Positions 31,640-44,200 of a DNA stretch of 64,000 nucleotides are shown here, piece after piece. The notes under the pieces are model-generated. The model was not told where the DNA came from. It saw nothing but the letters and a program-made list of their open reading frames with translations, and searched no databases. Source of the stretch: Actinernus sp. WN-2022 (Eukaryota > Cnidaria > Anthozoa > Actiniaria > Actinernidae). Positions within the stretch are counted from its first letter, which is position 1. Every line of letters begins with the position of its first letter. Location: positions 1,017,001-1,081,000 of the forward strand of contig JAOWCC010000553.1 of NCBI GenBank assembly GCA_030867875.1, written 5' to 3'. Made by a program: the position numbers and the translations under genes.

Positions 31640-32394
31640 GGCTTTGCAATGTCACTAGTATCCAGGTTCCGAAAGGCAATTCAAACTGATGGCTACCTGT
31701 TCTTGTTCTCGACTTTGAAAGGCCATAAATAAAATTGCCAAAACTCGATTTAAAAAAGCCATATTTCTGTCCAACTTGAAGATTAAGGATTATACCTTAT
31801 ACCGTTGTAAAGATTAGAGGCTCTGCAGCTACATTGCCTTCTTTTGGGAATATAGTAGCTTATACATTACTCAAAATCCTGAGTGAAATTACAATAGAGA
31901 TGATGGTTGACTGGGGGTAGATTCGGTACTTATAGGTGTACATGATGGGGGTTGATCTTGTGATGAGACTAGAACTGCAGCAGCAACAGCAGAGGTACTG
32001 GTAGGCATTGCAAGGGGACAATCAGTCTGTCTTGAGGGTAACTGTGAAACAGTTGGCTACAATCAAGAGAATAGCTGGCACTGATAGAGGCATCGATATC
32101 AGATGGACCTAATGATGGAGGATAAATAGAACCAGTCTCTGAAGAAGGCTAAATTCTTGAAGGAGGTAGATCAACAAGGGAAGATAGTGGGTCAGTGGCA
32201 GATGGGGACATTGGAACAAATATAGAATACCGATTCGCATGTAGAGCTGAACTACTGTCGGTTGAATGTTGTGCTTGTTCGTGATTATGCTGAACACTGA
32301 AATCATATGATTTCCAATGTAACATCTGACTGATGGACTCAGCGTCAGCAACAATTTCAGTTGCAGAGGGAATTGACAGAGGGAATGGACAGCC
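31640..32394 (-). other. Spacer with a low-complexity Ser/Pro/Gln coding-like stretch
   Basis: At 32149-32397 the minus strand gives a Ser/Pro/His/Gln-rich frame (ATEIVADAESISQMLHWKSY and later SPSATDPLSSLVDLPPS). It may be a gene piece into which the LINE at 32395 inserted. The call is weak. The remainder shows nothing. Confidence 0.2.
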
Positions 32395-33382
32395 CAAAAC
32401 AGGATGGTTCTTAATGCATCGAAAACCAAAACATTGCTTGTAACTGGAAAGAGGTTAGAGCGTAAAATGCCAGATACAGAACTCAAAGTTACAGTTAATG
32501 GTAAAGAGATCCAGCAAGTTAGTTCACAAAAATTACTAGGCGTGAAACTGGACAAAATGTTAAATTTTAATGAGCATGTTGATGGTCTTTGCAAAAAACT
32601 GTCGCAGAGAATTGGTGTACTTAAAAGGATTAAGCGTAACTTGCCTATTGAAGAACGTAAATTATACTATAATGCAATGATCAAGCCGATAATGTTATAT
32701 GGATCTTGTGTTTGGAGTTCAACATCCTGTGAGAATATAGATCGTGTTTATAAACTCCAAAAACGCGCTGCTCGTGTAATACTAGATGCAGACTTCAAGG
32801 AAAGGAGCGCTAGTCTTTTTAATCGACTCAAATGGTTGCCACTAAAGGATGAAATAACAATACAAAAGTGTTCCCTAATATATAGGCGTATTACTGGCGA
32901 CTCGCCTAGTTATATTACACAACTGTTTACTAGAAACATAGATATACACAGCAGAGCAAGCAGACACGGCAGTCATAACTTTGTATGCCCTCGATATAAT
33001 AGAGAGTCCGAGGGTGGTAAAACGTTTCAAATCATGGGCATCAAATTATGGAATAGCATACCTGTTAACATAAGAAAAAAAGACACCATTGGCTCTTTTA
33101 AATCCGCTTTAAAACGATATTTATTGTCATAAATTTATGTCATATTTTACTAGATTTTATCGTATTAAACTTGACTTGTAAATAATTATATATTAAGCTT
33201 CCAAATTTCTTATCTTTTTAACTTAGATACGAATTGTAAATAGTATTAAGTAGTTTTATTGTAGCTTATTTAACTTATTGAAATTTATTGTAATTTAAAT
33301 TGAGGGCCACTAGTTCATCAGTGTAAACTGTCACGTGCTACCCTCGTTAAATAAAGTTGTTATTATTATTATTATTATTATT
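32395..33382 (+). mobile_element. 5'-truncated LINE copy with intact C-terminal frame and 3' tail
   Basis: The open frame 32404-33132 (242 codons) starts just after the RT active site: NASKTKTLLVTGKRLERK, KLLGVKLDKMLNFNEHV, YYNAMIKPIMLYGSCVW, KRAARVILDADFKERS and LWNSIPVNIRKKD. No stops interrupt it, so the copy is fairly young, although it lacks the catalytic YADD. The 3' untranslated part ends with GAGGGCCACTAGTTCATCAG...CTACCCTCGTTAAATAAAG and (TTA)n to 33382. Truncated 5' ends are normal for target-primed insertion. Confidence 0.88.
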
Positions 33383-33429
33383 AATTGGAAGCTTCTGCAG
33401 AATTTCCTTTACGTCTTCTCTTTCCCTTA

Positions 33430-34500
33430 ATAACTGCAGTACACTTGAAAGTTCTGCTTCCTGGAAAAATAGACATTTTTCTGTGCTAGTGAGCTATTGT
33501 TATCTAACAATGGAATCTCACTTGCAAGTTTTGGTCCGATTGAATTCCATTCAATTTTAACCCATTCACTTTCAGTTATTTCACGGATGAGTTGCGCCCA
33601 GTCATTAGGATTATTTGATTTAGTCGCTTTAATTTTCAAACTATCCCGGTCATGCATTTCTTTCTTCAGATCTGATGTAATCCATGGAGAATTACGTGAT
33701 CGAACACGCATTGTCCCTGACGGAGCGTGCTTATCGACAATAGCTGGAAATGTATTTTCCAGTCCGACCACATGTCATTAGGATTTTCAAAGTTTTGTAA
33801 ATGATCCCAATCTTGAGACGCAATATCGTTTCGAAAGTTCTCTCGGTTAAACTTTCGAACATTTATTTAGCCTATGGTATTATGTCCTTTGGATTGTCCA
33901 TTTATCAATAGTTTTCTATAGACATAAATTAAGCTATGATTGCTGATTATGCTGATATGGGACACTCCAGAGCAGACAACCTTATCCGGACAATTAGTAT
34001 AAATCAAGTCAATTAAAGTAGATGAAGTTTCAGTTTTTCTAGTTGGTTCGTTTATGAGCTGTTGAAGGTCGTAGACATCAGTGATGTTTGTTAACAAGCG
34101 TACATTGTTGTCACATTGAGTAGAGGTCACGTTACAATTGAAAACTCCATTAAATAGAATTCAATGTTTTCAGAATCAAGTCTCCCAATAAGTGATTCAA
34201 AAGCTGAAAATATATCAATAGGAGAGTTTGGTGGCCTTTACCAAGTGACAACAACAAATAGTTAGTTTGGATCGGGGTTTTCTAATTTCTAGGCATAAGT
34301 TTTCTAGATTATCCATTTTTAGGTCGTTGCGTATTGGAAAGTTAATTGTTTTTTTTTACCAAAAAAGCATACCCCGCCACCATTTCTATCGCGGCAAACT
34401 ATATCAATTGCTCCGATTGTATTGTTGAGTTTGGATTCATTGCTCGAGAAGACATCTATCTTGTTATTGGCAAGGAGAACCTTAAGAGGCTAGTTTAAAG
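33430..34500 (-). pseudogene. LINE ORF2 start: endonuclease relic and linker
   Basis: Minus-strand blocks from right to left include CRDRNGGGVCFF (near 34390), VVTWYRPPNSP, LQQLINEPTRKTETSSTLID, LIYTNCPDKVVCSGVSHISI (all typical of an APE-like endonuclease) and the linker FPAIVDKHAPSGTMRVRSRN, SPWITSDLKKEMHDRD. Several stops and frameshifts interrupt it. It breaks off at about 33430, directly next to the microsatellite tail of the plus-strand LINE copy. Confidence 0.8.
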
Positions 34501-34593
34501 CCGCGTTTAATTGGCAATGCTGAGGTAGACGCATTGTGGTTTTGGCTTGGGATGCTAAACGATCCCTCAACATTGCTTTGTTCAGAAACAGGC

Positions 34594-35173
34594 ACTGCAT
34601 TCATTTCAATGAGCTAAACTACTCCGAAAGTTATTAAAGAAACACGTATTACCTTCCACATTAAGGTGTAGGCCTCCTATATTAAGTTCCTTGGCGGATA
34701 TATTATAGTGTTGAATCAGTTTCCCCTCATTCTTCTGATAAAATCTCTTTGACCGCCTCGTTATGCTCCTTACTCGGCAGAAGTTCGGATATTACTACTT
34801 TGGCTTCAGATGAGCTTTCAATATGTCTTGCGAGGTTCACAATCCCTTCAGCAATTTGTTGCGGTTCGGTATATTTAAGGTAGTTCGTCCCTACGTATAA
34901 AACTACTTGGTCCGGGGTTCTCTCCAGAGTGGACTTCAGATAATCCCTCATATATTTGACTGTAGCTCCAGAGACGCACTTTACTACCACTCGATGGCCA
35001 ACTGCTTTTCCGAACTTTGGACCTTGAATATTCATGATCGTGGAATTTCCGATGAATATGGTTGTAGGGCTATTGGCGCTGGGTTGTGTTGTTTTTCTCT
35101 TGTTTTCATTTCTGTTGTTATTCACCTGAATCTTATTATTAGATTGGTTTTCTTCCTTGGATCCACGGGACAT
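34594..35173 (-). pseudogene. LINE ORF1 with SGNH-hydrolase (esterase-like) domain, catalytic residues changed
   Basis: ATG at 35173. After a basic, Asn-rich start the domain reads FIGNSTIMNIQGPKFGKAVG, CVSGATVKYMRDYLKSTLER, VLYVGTNYLKYTEPQQIAEG and, after a frameshift near 34735, GGLHLNVEG. In active SGNH hydrolases the first block is GDS and the third GTND. Here they are GNS and GTNY. The LHLN block with its His is kept. CR1-type elements commonly carry such an esterase-like ORF1. It lies upstream of, and on the same strand as, the endonuclease relic, so both probably come from one element. Confidence 0.8.
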
Positions 35174-35212
35174 AGGCTTGGCTTTGACTTCCCTTTAGGT
35201 TTCTTAGGCTAT

Positions 35213-36230
35213 TTAAGCTGTGTAGATGATCGGACTCAGTGAGAGCATATATAGTTTGGGGTGGAGATAAGGGCTATCAGTTTCCAAAGAACAAAATCTC
35301 TCCGGTTTCTGAACAGAAAATATTTGTCTTCTATTGGCCTTCGATAAAGTGAGGCAAGCCTGTTCAACACACCAATTATTAGATTTTTGGTGTTTAAACT
35401 TCACCAGGGAGAACAGCAGTTTGTTTGTGCTGGGAATCTTAAGAAAATGTCTGGAATTGGTAGACTCAGTGAACTTACCGGGACAACTGTTGAGAAAACA
35501 CACCACAGGTTAAACAGGCTTGCACGGTAGCCCGAAAACTAAAAAATATATTCTTCTGACACCTTCATTTTTATCACCCAGTAATATAGTTTTCCTGCCA
35601 AAGAGCTACTGTAGGTTTTCTTCTAAATAAATACACTTCCTTCACTTCCTAGATTGTCATGTGTATATGCCACACCCCGATCTTGAATGAATATTTTGGG
35701 TATAGAGGTGCGGCTTATACATGAGTGTTTATACGGTATATTTAGGCATGCTTAAAAGCAGAGCTCCCATTTGTCTGAACTGAGGTCCATGTAATGAACC
35801 AAACAATTGATAAATTATATGAAGAAAACAGTTAAACACAAAACATAACTGGTCTACACAATAATAAGGGAAATAAGTACAAAAGGTTAGAAGAAAAATA
35901 AAATAAAGGAAATAAATAAAAGAAAGATCACCAGCTACTGCCCAAGGTTTCGATCCTGGCCATCTGGCCAACCTCGCATGTACATGTAGCACCAAACACT
36001 GGACGAAAAATCGGATTTGCACCAAGAGCAAATGTTTAGCAAAGCAATAGTAAATACCGCTTTTGCTCACATTTAAATACATTTGCTCAAATTCAAATAT
36101 GGACTTTGGGTTACATTTACTATGCGTGCAAAGGTGGTAAATACCGCTTTTAGTCTCAGTTTGGACGGTTGAGCAAATGTGTAGCAAAGTTAGACATTTG
36201 GCACCTCATTTATGGCCCTAGTAAATGTAA
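35213..36230. other. Non-coding stretch next to the satellite
   Basis: An unrecognised minus-strand frame covers 35213-35506. Near 35650-35735 there is a GCGGCTTATACATGAGTGTT / TATACGGTA type repeat end. From 35990 to 36230 the word ATTTGC recurs often, a prelude to the satellite. No gene recognised. Confidence 0.35.
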
Positions 36231-36266
36231 TGTAAATGTAATCTACAGTTAGATTTGCTAGAGTGG

Positions 36267-36760
36267 CAAATATAGAATACAGTCAGATTTGCCCATGCAG
36301 TAAATTCGATCAAATACGGTTTGCAATCAGATTTGCTCAGGTGACAAACTTTACATCATCGGCACAACTAAATTTGACCGGTCCCAAATATAGAAAAGTC
36401 AGATTTGCCTTTGCAGTAAATTCGATCAAATACCGTTTGCAATCAGATTTGCTCAGGTGATAAAACTTTACATCGGCACGACTAAATTTGATCAGTGCGT
36501 AAATATAGAATAGAGTCAGATTTGCCTTTGCAGTAAATTAGATCAAATACCGTTTGCAATCAAATTTGCTCAGGTGATAAAACTTTACATCATCGGCACG
36601 ACTAAATTTGATCAGTGCGCAAATATAGAATACAGTCAGATTTGCCTTTGCAGTAAATTCAATCAAATACCGTTTGCAATCAGATTTGCTCAGGTGATAA
36701 AACTTTACATCATCAGCACGACTAAATTTGATCTGTGCGCAAATATGATAAATGCAGCCA
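36267..36760. repeat. Satellite: about four tandem copies of a 115-120-bp unit
   Basis: The marker CAAATATAGAATACAGTCAG starts at 36267, 36385, 36500, 36620 and (partial) 36740, giving periods of 118, 115, 120 and 120 bp. Each unit also holds CAGTAAATTCGATCAAATAC and CAGATTTGCTCAGGTGA. Units differ by point changes and small indels. Apparent frames inside it are by-products of the repeat. Confidence 0.9.
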
Positions 36761-36769
36761 ATGTTGCAC

Positions 36770-38040
36770 TTTGTAAATTTTGTTGGCGACCCTCTGCATT
36801 TTATTGGGCTCTGGTAGTAAACCCCAGAGATTGCTGTTAAACCAAATATGGAAGAACATTGCTCAAGATCAGTCAAAACAAAGTACAACTCAATATAATA
36901 TTGCTACTAAAGAGTCTATTTATTTAAAAATAATTGTTCGTTGTATTTACTACATTTTAAATATATTTGAACTGAATAAATAATTATAATCTTTATCTAA
37001 ATTTGAAATCAAATTTTAAAATCTCGTAATAAAAAATATAATACATACAAATTTCACTGTGAATCATTGCAAAGATATCTATCAATATAAAAATACTAGA
37101 TATTTCAGCCAAAATAAAAATGCAAAATAGCATTAAGAGATGATTTGACATTGAATCAATAATAATACATACGTATTATAAATAACGCATTTCTGTAACA
37201 TAATTTTTTTTATAAACATTTCCATTGAAAGAAATGAAGACGCGCATCTTATTGTGGAAAACGCCATTGTCATAGAAATGTATCAAAAACATAAGATACC
37301 TTTCATCGACACCTATTACTTGGCAAACAATACAGACCCGATTACAGTATTGAGCGCCAATTTCATTGGTAGACAAGACCCAGGGCTCGACTCTACGACC
37401 ACCAAGTTTTTCAAACTTCACCCAATAAATTAATTAAACTTGGTCACACTTGTGCACCTAGAAAAATCCGCTAATATGCCATTCATGTCTCAACTGTGCA
37501 CCTAAAATTAAGAAATTCTGCCTGGAAAAATTAAAACTGGTCGCACAAATGGGCCTGGTAAAAACAAGCTCCGAGCCCGGTGTTTACAAGAGAAATAGTC
37601 AGAAGCCAATGTCAAACAATTACCATAATATCTCAATTTTGAAACAAAGCTAAATAGTATTTTTAGAGCTCTGCATACATTTGTCTGTAAAAGTTGTGTT
37701 CATCGGCACAGAAAAAATACAGACAAATGCATGGAGAAATAAAAATACAACTGGTTGCTCTCCAGAACAGCTACAGCCCTCAAATCTGGAGAAATAGTTT
37801 TTTATCTAGTATCTCAAGTTTGGAATTCATCTTTTTTTACGGAAATTATTTGACATCATATTCTAACTGTATTCCTCTTGTAAATACAGGGTCTTGTCTA
37901 ACTTTCAAAATGTCAGGCAGTCAACACCACAATAAGGTCTATTGAAATACTGTGTTCCTCCAGAACATAATGGTATTTACTAATGGTGTTTACCAAATCA
38001 ACTCTATGAAAAATTTAAAAACTACATGTAGTAGGGGTTT
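36770..38040. other. AT-rich stretch, no gene recognised
   Basis: Very AT-rich from 36890 to 37200. A minus-strand frame at 37176-37421 has no recognisable domain. Around 37430-37570 related words (GGTCACACTTGTGCACCTA, GGTCGCACAAATGGGC) suggest a decayed repeat. Confidence 0.35.
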
Positions 38041-38044
38041 CACA

Positions 38045-38146
38045 TTTGTATTTCCGTAGCTTTCGGTTGTGGTCAGTCTTTTCCGTCTGGTTAAAAATAA
38101 ACCAGATGCATCAGACTGACCATGACCACAGCTACGGAAATACAAA
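38045..38146. repeat. ~100-bp foldback
   Basis: TTTGTATTTCCGTAGCT...TGTGGTCAGTCT pairs with AGACTGACCATGACCACAGC and TACGGAAATACAAA, with a central TCTGGTT...AACCAGA. The sequence folds into one long imperfect hairpin and is probably a small MITE. Confidence 0.7.
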
Positions 38147-38270
38147 CGACAAGACATGAGACCTCTGCTAGCAGGGTGTGTATTTCTAGGCCAAAGTTCC
38201 CTTTGATGAAAATCCAACAACCTAGGGGTGGTCACATAAATATATGGCCATACAAATATTCTGTTGCAGA

Positions 38271-41200
38271 CTAGCGTCTTGGAGGTGCAGGGTTTCTGAC
38301 AGCCCATGCAGGGGCATCATCAGGGAAACTGCGTGTGGAATTTGCCCCTGCCTTCCTTTTGTACAGCATGCTGCGACCTTTCCTCCCACGGCGCTTCTGC
38401 ACCCTCCTGTCGAGGGACTCCATCACTCTATCTGCCTCAGCACTCCTCCAAGCCAGCTTGTGGACTGTAAATTCTTTGGGGCCTCTGCTGTCTGAGTCCT
38501 CTGACTCATCTGATGCCCTAGAGCCTCCATTGTCTGATTCCTCAGAAACAGTATGCTCTGAGGAAATGTAGTCTATGGTCATTACGGCTTTGATCCTGGT
38601 CTTGTCTGTCTCAGCAATTGAGCTTGAATCTCTTAATACTTTTAGCCTAAGAGTCTTTTTCTGCAAATTGAGAAATATTAAATAAGAGACATAATAAAAT
38701 CAGACTTAAAATATTTGATGCAGTTAATTTTCATAGATTTTTTTTTTCTAACTAGGTAATAAGGGAACTTAGTGATAAGAGAAGAGTGAGGTAGGAAAAG
38801 ACAGGAGGAGGAGAGGGTGGATATATTATATTATTATATACCACGCTAGTGGATATCACTTATCACACGCTCTGATTGGCTACTCAAACAGTGAATATGA
38901 TTTCATATTCACCTCCGAGTTAAGCAGCAATCACCTTGTGCGAGTTTTTGTCCATTTGGTGCTAGCTATTCACCTGCAGTGTGGTATATATATACTAAAA
39001 CAGTTATTCACCTCCACTTCGGTGAATAGTGGTGGATATTTACCTTGCCAAAGTGGCTCAGTAAATATCCACCACTATTCACCTCCATTTCGTGAATAAC
39101 TGTTAAGTACCCCCAAACAAACCTACATGTAGTTAAAAAATTACATGTAACTAGAAAAAAAAGTGACATTCTACAATGTACATACATGTACATGTATTAA
39201 ACTGGAAAATAACAAACATTATACAGAATACTGCATAAACAGCAAGCCAAAGCACAAGTCCATGCAAGTTTCAAACTTGTAAAGGGTAGCCAAACGACAC
39301 ACGTTTCCACGCAAGCTGCCCAGGAAAGCCATTCAACTGCTTTTGGTTTTATGTCTTTTGAATAAACTTGCATTGACTTGTGTTGGTTGGCAAAACGGTG
39401 AAAACTTGTGTCAACTTGAAGACCAAATTCGATCCAAGACAACACAGGTCAGTGCAAGTACATGCAAGGTGGCCATATAGAATGCAAATCCTTACAAGTT
39501 GAAAAATTGTGCTGACTTGTGTCTCATTTGGCCAGGGTTTAACTGTACAATGTACCTTCCTTTTTTACAACTCAGGAGGAATACTATAAATGCTCTAATG
39601 ACTACCACCCTCTTCTTGCCTTAGTTTTCTATACATGTACCTCACTTAAAAGCCAATTCTAAAAGAGGACAGGCAAAGGCGAGTCTTTTTACATTTCTAT
39701 GATTGTCATAAAATCTTGGTTACTGTATATTGGAAATTAAACAAGTGTTGTAATATATAAGCATGGCTTGAAAGTTGTCTAAAATATTAATTCCTTACCC
39801 ATAGTGATGGCCACTGAAAGTAAGGATGTTAATGTCATTTATACTATACACTTACTGAATTTAATCTGCTTCTCCTCCTTTGTTCTTTAAGAGTCGATTT
39901 ATCTCTTTTTTTCCCTTTGCAGATAAAACTCGCGTTTTTTCGTTCGAAAGTGAACTCGCATGGCAGCTGAAATATTAAAAATAAATATAATCAAATAAGT
40001 GTAAGATCAAAATTTTCATCTTATGGTAAAGTGCCTTTCTACCTTAATGTTACTATTTCTAGAACGTTGTGACTACTCAATTTTAATAGCGAGTTGGTAA
40101 AAAATCTCTAAATTATGTACTTGGGCCATTCCACAGTATTTGGGACATGGAACTCTGAATTCTTAATTACCGAAACCTTACAAGATCATTGCATTTTCCC
40201 ATTATTTAATAACTAAAGTATAAAAAAATATGATTTTGAAATGTCAGCACACTCCTATCTTGTCATAAATTATCATTAATTAGCTGAAATACAAAATTGC
40301 CTGTCACGGAAGGGAAAACCACAAAAAACCTATGAGCTACTTGCTTTATGTCAAAAACAAATAAAAAATATCAGGACACACAGTTCTTCACATGCACTAA
40401 TAGAGAAACAAAACATAATTTCAGTTGCTGTTAAGGGGGTGTTGCTATAGCTCATCCAAGAGGGAACTTTCCCCTCCATGACAAAATTAGGTATAAAAGT
40501 TTTCATATTTCCAAAACAGTCGAAACAAAATTCACAATATTTTATAAACTTCTGAGTTCAAGTTCAATACAACTATATAAATGAAAAAAAATTCTGAACT
40601 GCAAGTTTTCTTTGTTCTGTTTCAATAATAACAAGTGTCACGGAGGGGAAAATTATGTCACGGAGGGGAATTAAAACTTAAAAAAGCTGTTTAAATTACT
40701 TAGAAATTGCATAAAATGTATCATTTTCATACATTCAACACAATATGTTGTTTGTACCCAAATCAGATAATAATTGTAACCTCTGAGCATGCTCATAGCA
40801 GCAATGCATTGTGGGCAACCTTTGCCATGTGCTCATGTAAATGTAACTAGTAATAAGTTTGATTGCTCACAGGCCTTGTTTATGTTCCCAGGATGTTAAT
40901 TACATAATGTTATAAGTTAAATTAATATTCCAGTGGGATTAATTAAGACAAAATTGGTATGGCATTGTTATGGGTTAGTTGATGAACTAAATGTTTAATA
41001 AAACTTGTGTTTAAAGTTGTAGCTTTAATATATTCACAGGAATTTGGGGTTAGATTTGAAATTGTACTTTTTGTGACTTCTCTGTTCCCCTCCGTGACAG
41101 CTAACATTAAAAATAATATCTCACTGGGTATTTTACAAAACATTTTGAAATTCATCACACCTAAAGAGCTATTGAAAATGGTATACATGATGGTTCAAAA

Positions 41201-44200
41201 GTTTGTTTAAATTCAGGTATCTAATTGGTAGGCAGCTTTCAATCTTGTGATTTTCCCCTCCGTGACATGCAAAATACTGTGGAATTGCCCACTTGCTAAA
41301 ATAGGTATTTGCCACCTGCATAGCAAACTTTTGAACTAATATTTTCCTCATAATCTTTAAATACCCCTTCATCACACACTTGCAATGGCTCGGATTCTTA
41401 AAAGTACACTGTAATGCTGACAGTTCTCACCTTTAATTGTGATAGTGGGCGTTTCACTGTCTGTGCTACGCACACCATTCAGAATGGCTGCATTCAGTTG
41501 CTTGTTTTCTTCATCACCAAAGCTGTGAAATATAAAAAAGCAATTGCAAACCATTTCATTTATAGAGATACTGCAAGGGCAACAAACAGCTACATGTAGC
41601 AGCTACATGTAGGAAGGCCATTTCGGTAACTTTCGTGGTCTGAGCTTTCCAAAAACAGTCGTGTTGGTTTAGTTTATGCTTTGCCTGGGGACTTTTTTTT
41701 TCTAAAGAGGTATCCCTATGGCATTGCCCTGTCAAAATTTGGGCTATGTACCCAAAATTCTTTTCAGCCCATGTTAAGTCCTAAGGTAAACATAAGGTAA
41801 TCGGTTTTGTTACTAGCTGTGTTAGTTACAAGAAGAGCTCGCTCAAGAGGATTTCGCCGGAAGGAGAAATGCAAAGCACTGAAATTCTGTCCACTGGTTC
41901 AATAATGCTGCTTGGCCAATCAAAATAACTTAATGTTTCATTGCGATGTGCACTGTAGCATGAAGCAAATTTTTGATAAGTAAAAGGCTAATACATTCAA
42001 ATTTGAAAAATAGATACGACAAGGTAAGACTTCAAAACAGGTAAAATATACAAAGTAATAGACCTTAATGGAAGACATGAAAACACCCAAAAGAAGCCAA
42101 AAGAGAATAATAACTGACCAAGGTTTTAAATTGAAGCCGGCAGCCGGCGAATCTCGCCCGGTATTTTACATGAAATCGCCACCTACTTTGATTGAAAAAT
42201 TCCCCCAAAATTATATATTTGCTCCAATGGCGCTCGATGCTCGCCGCCTACTCTTCAAGTTTTGCCACTTACTTCAAATGTTATTGAAAACCCTGAACTC
42301 ACGTTTGACTCAGCTGTCTGGTAAACAAGTTTGTAATATTAAAACAAAGGGGGTAGCAGAGACTAGAAAAAGCTAAAAAAAATTTTTTATAAAATCTCAA
42401 ATTTTATCTAATCAACATTTTCACATACGCGAATGGTCACGATCTACATAAAATTTTGACTTGAAAAAAATTAAAGTGACCATGAAAAACAGGAAAGACT
42501 GATGACAGTGAAACAAAATTGTCACATACATGTACGTTGTTTTTATGCAGAAACCTTCAATTGCCTCCTACGTATACATACAAATGTAGTACATAGTTTC
42601 TAATTAAATTGTGAAGAGGGCTGACTGGGGTTTCTGTAAAGAACAAAGCAACACAAAAGAGCATGATGGCTCGGCTCAAGGCTGAGAATAAAAGGCAGGA
42701 GAATACAATCGAAATGTCATGCAAATTATCAAGGTCTGCACTACAATGTCTGGATAAACATCTTGATAATATCAGTTGGTCTGTAGCCTTACAATTGAAG
42801 AGGAATTTCTTGGAGTTAAAACAAATACATGTACCATGATTGACATACCATTTGGTTACATCCCAAGTTGGAGGAGCAGTCCCATCATCTTCATTTGTTG
42901 TCAAATGTTTGTAAATTTCCCTCACATGGGCCTACAGAGTTACAAGACAGTTTAATTTTCATTTAATAGACAAGAATCAAGAAACAAAGCATCTTTCATT
43001 TTGGCACAATGAGGCATTTATATATTCAGTGAAGTACCTCGACTAAAATTGAATACTAACTTAGTACACTCCAATGGGAGAAACCTCTCTACCTGTAACT
43101 GGGTGCGAAAATTTGAGAAATAATGTACTGTAAAGACCTGCAGATAGGCTGTACCCGCAGATAAGCCGCACCCCAAGTTTTGAAGCTTGAATATAGGAAA
43201 AAAAAAATTTGGGAAAAGTACAAAAAATTATTAGAAAATCTTTTGTCCGAGTTCATAAACGCTTGTACTTGATGCCAAACTTCTTCCAAAAAAAGAATAA
43301 TCTTTTGCTGGAGTTCATAAACGCTCGTACTTGAAGTAAAACTTCAGATTGTCATAAATACATAATCGCAACTTTATTTCGATCGAATATGGTTCAACTT
43401 GCCTTGTCATTTCTTGTGTATATTTTAACCTGCAATCTTTAAATCACTCCAGAATTCTTCCGCTTTTATTCCCCTATTAACTAACAACAATTCCAAGGAA
43501 CTGCTTTCCTTTAATCACTAGAGCAAGAAAGGTTTTCTGGCAAAACTATACTTGCAAGCACAAGTGCAAAGCAATGTGGATGACGTGTATGAAACATTGC
43601 TATTAGCCTGCGAAAGCAGCCACATCTTTGTGCTCGCTCCGAAACGGATTCCCTCAAAGAAATGTCTGTGGCATGAGCATGAAAATTCTATACTGATGTA
43701 TTTTTGACCGGTCAAAAAATGTGATTGGTCAATCTCCAATACGTTTGTCTTCTGTACATAAATTATTTTTTTCAACAAGCTTAATTCAAGCGAACATAGG
43801 GAAAGATTCTCTTTCAATGTTTTTAAACATTGTATCAAAGAGCTGTGCCCTGCTTTTGGCTTTGAATCCCTCACCAACAGTCAGGTCAATTCCTTATACA
43901 ACTGTTATTGTGATGGTAAAGATGTAAACTTCTACTCCTCCGTAGTTTGCTATTTCAGTAGAGCTGTATCTATACATTACATCAGATTTCATCAACTGCT
44001 ATACCAATCAATAATATTATTCTTGCTACACCCTAGTTTGTATCCATCTGAAGTTTAAGATTAGAGTTCGTACTCACAGAGTTCGTACAAGAATCAACCT
44101 TGCTTCGAACTTTGTGGTACCTGGACAACAAACTGAACAAGACTTGCATTCAAGTCTCATTTAAACACACACATCTTTACCACCACATCTTTACACACAC

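Noticed and set aside
32405..32594. Minus-strand frame opposite the LINE
   Set aside because: It is the complement of the plus-strand LINE coding sequence with conserved motifs.
36267..36760. CRISPR-like array
   Set aside because: Whole 118-bp units repeat without short conserved repeats separated by unique spacers, and the genome is eukaryotic.
36263..36840. Open frames in the satellite as proteins
   Set aside because: They repeat with the 118-bp unit, change frame between units and have no protein-like features.
38244..38571. Plus-strand frames opposite exon 5
   Set aside because: They mirror the minus-strand exon, which has splice sites and phase agreement.
43518..43877. 119-codon minus-strand frame
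   Set aside because: It spans the boundary and inverted end of the Mutator-like element and has no recognisable domain.
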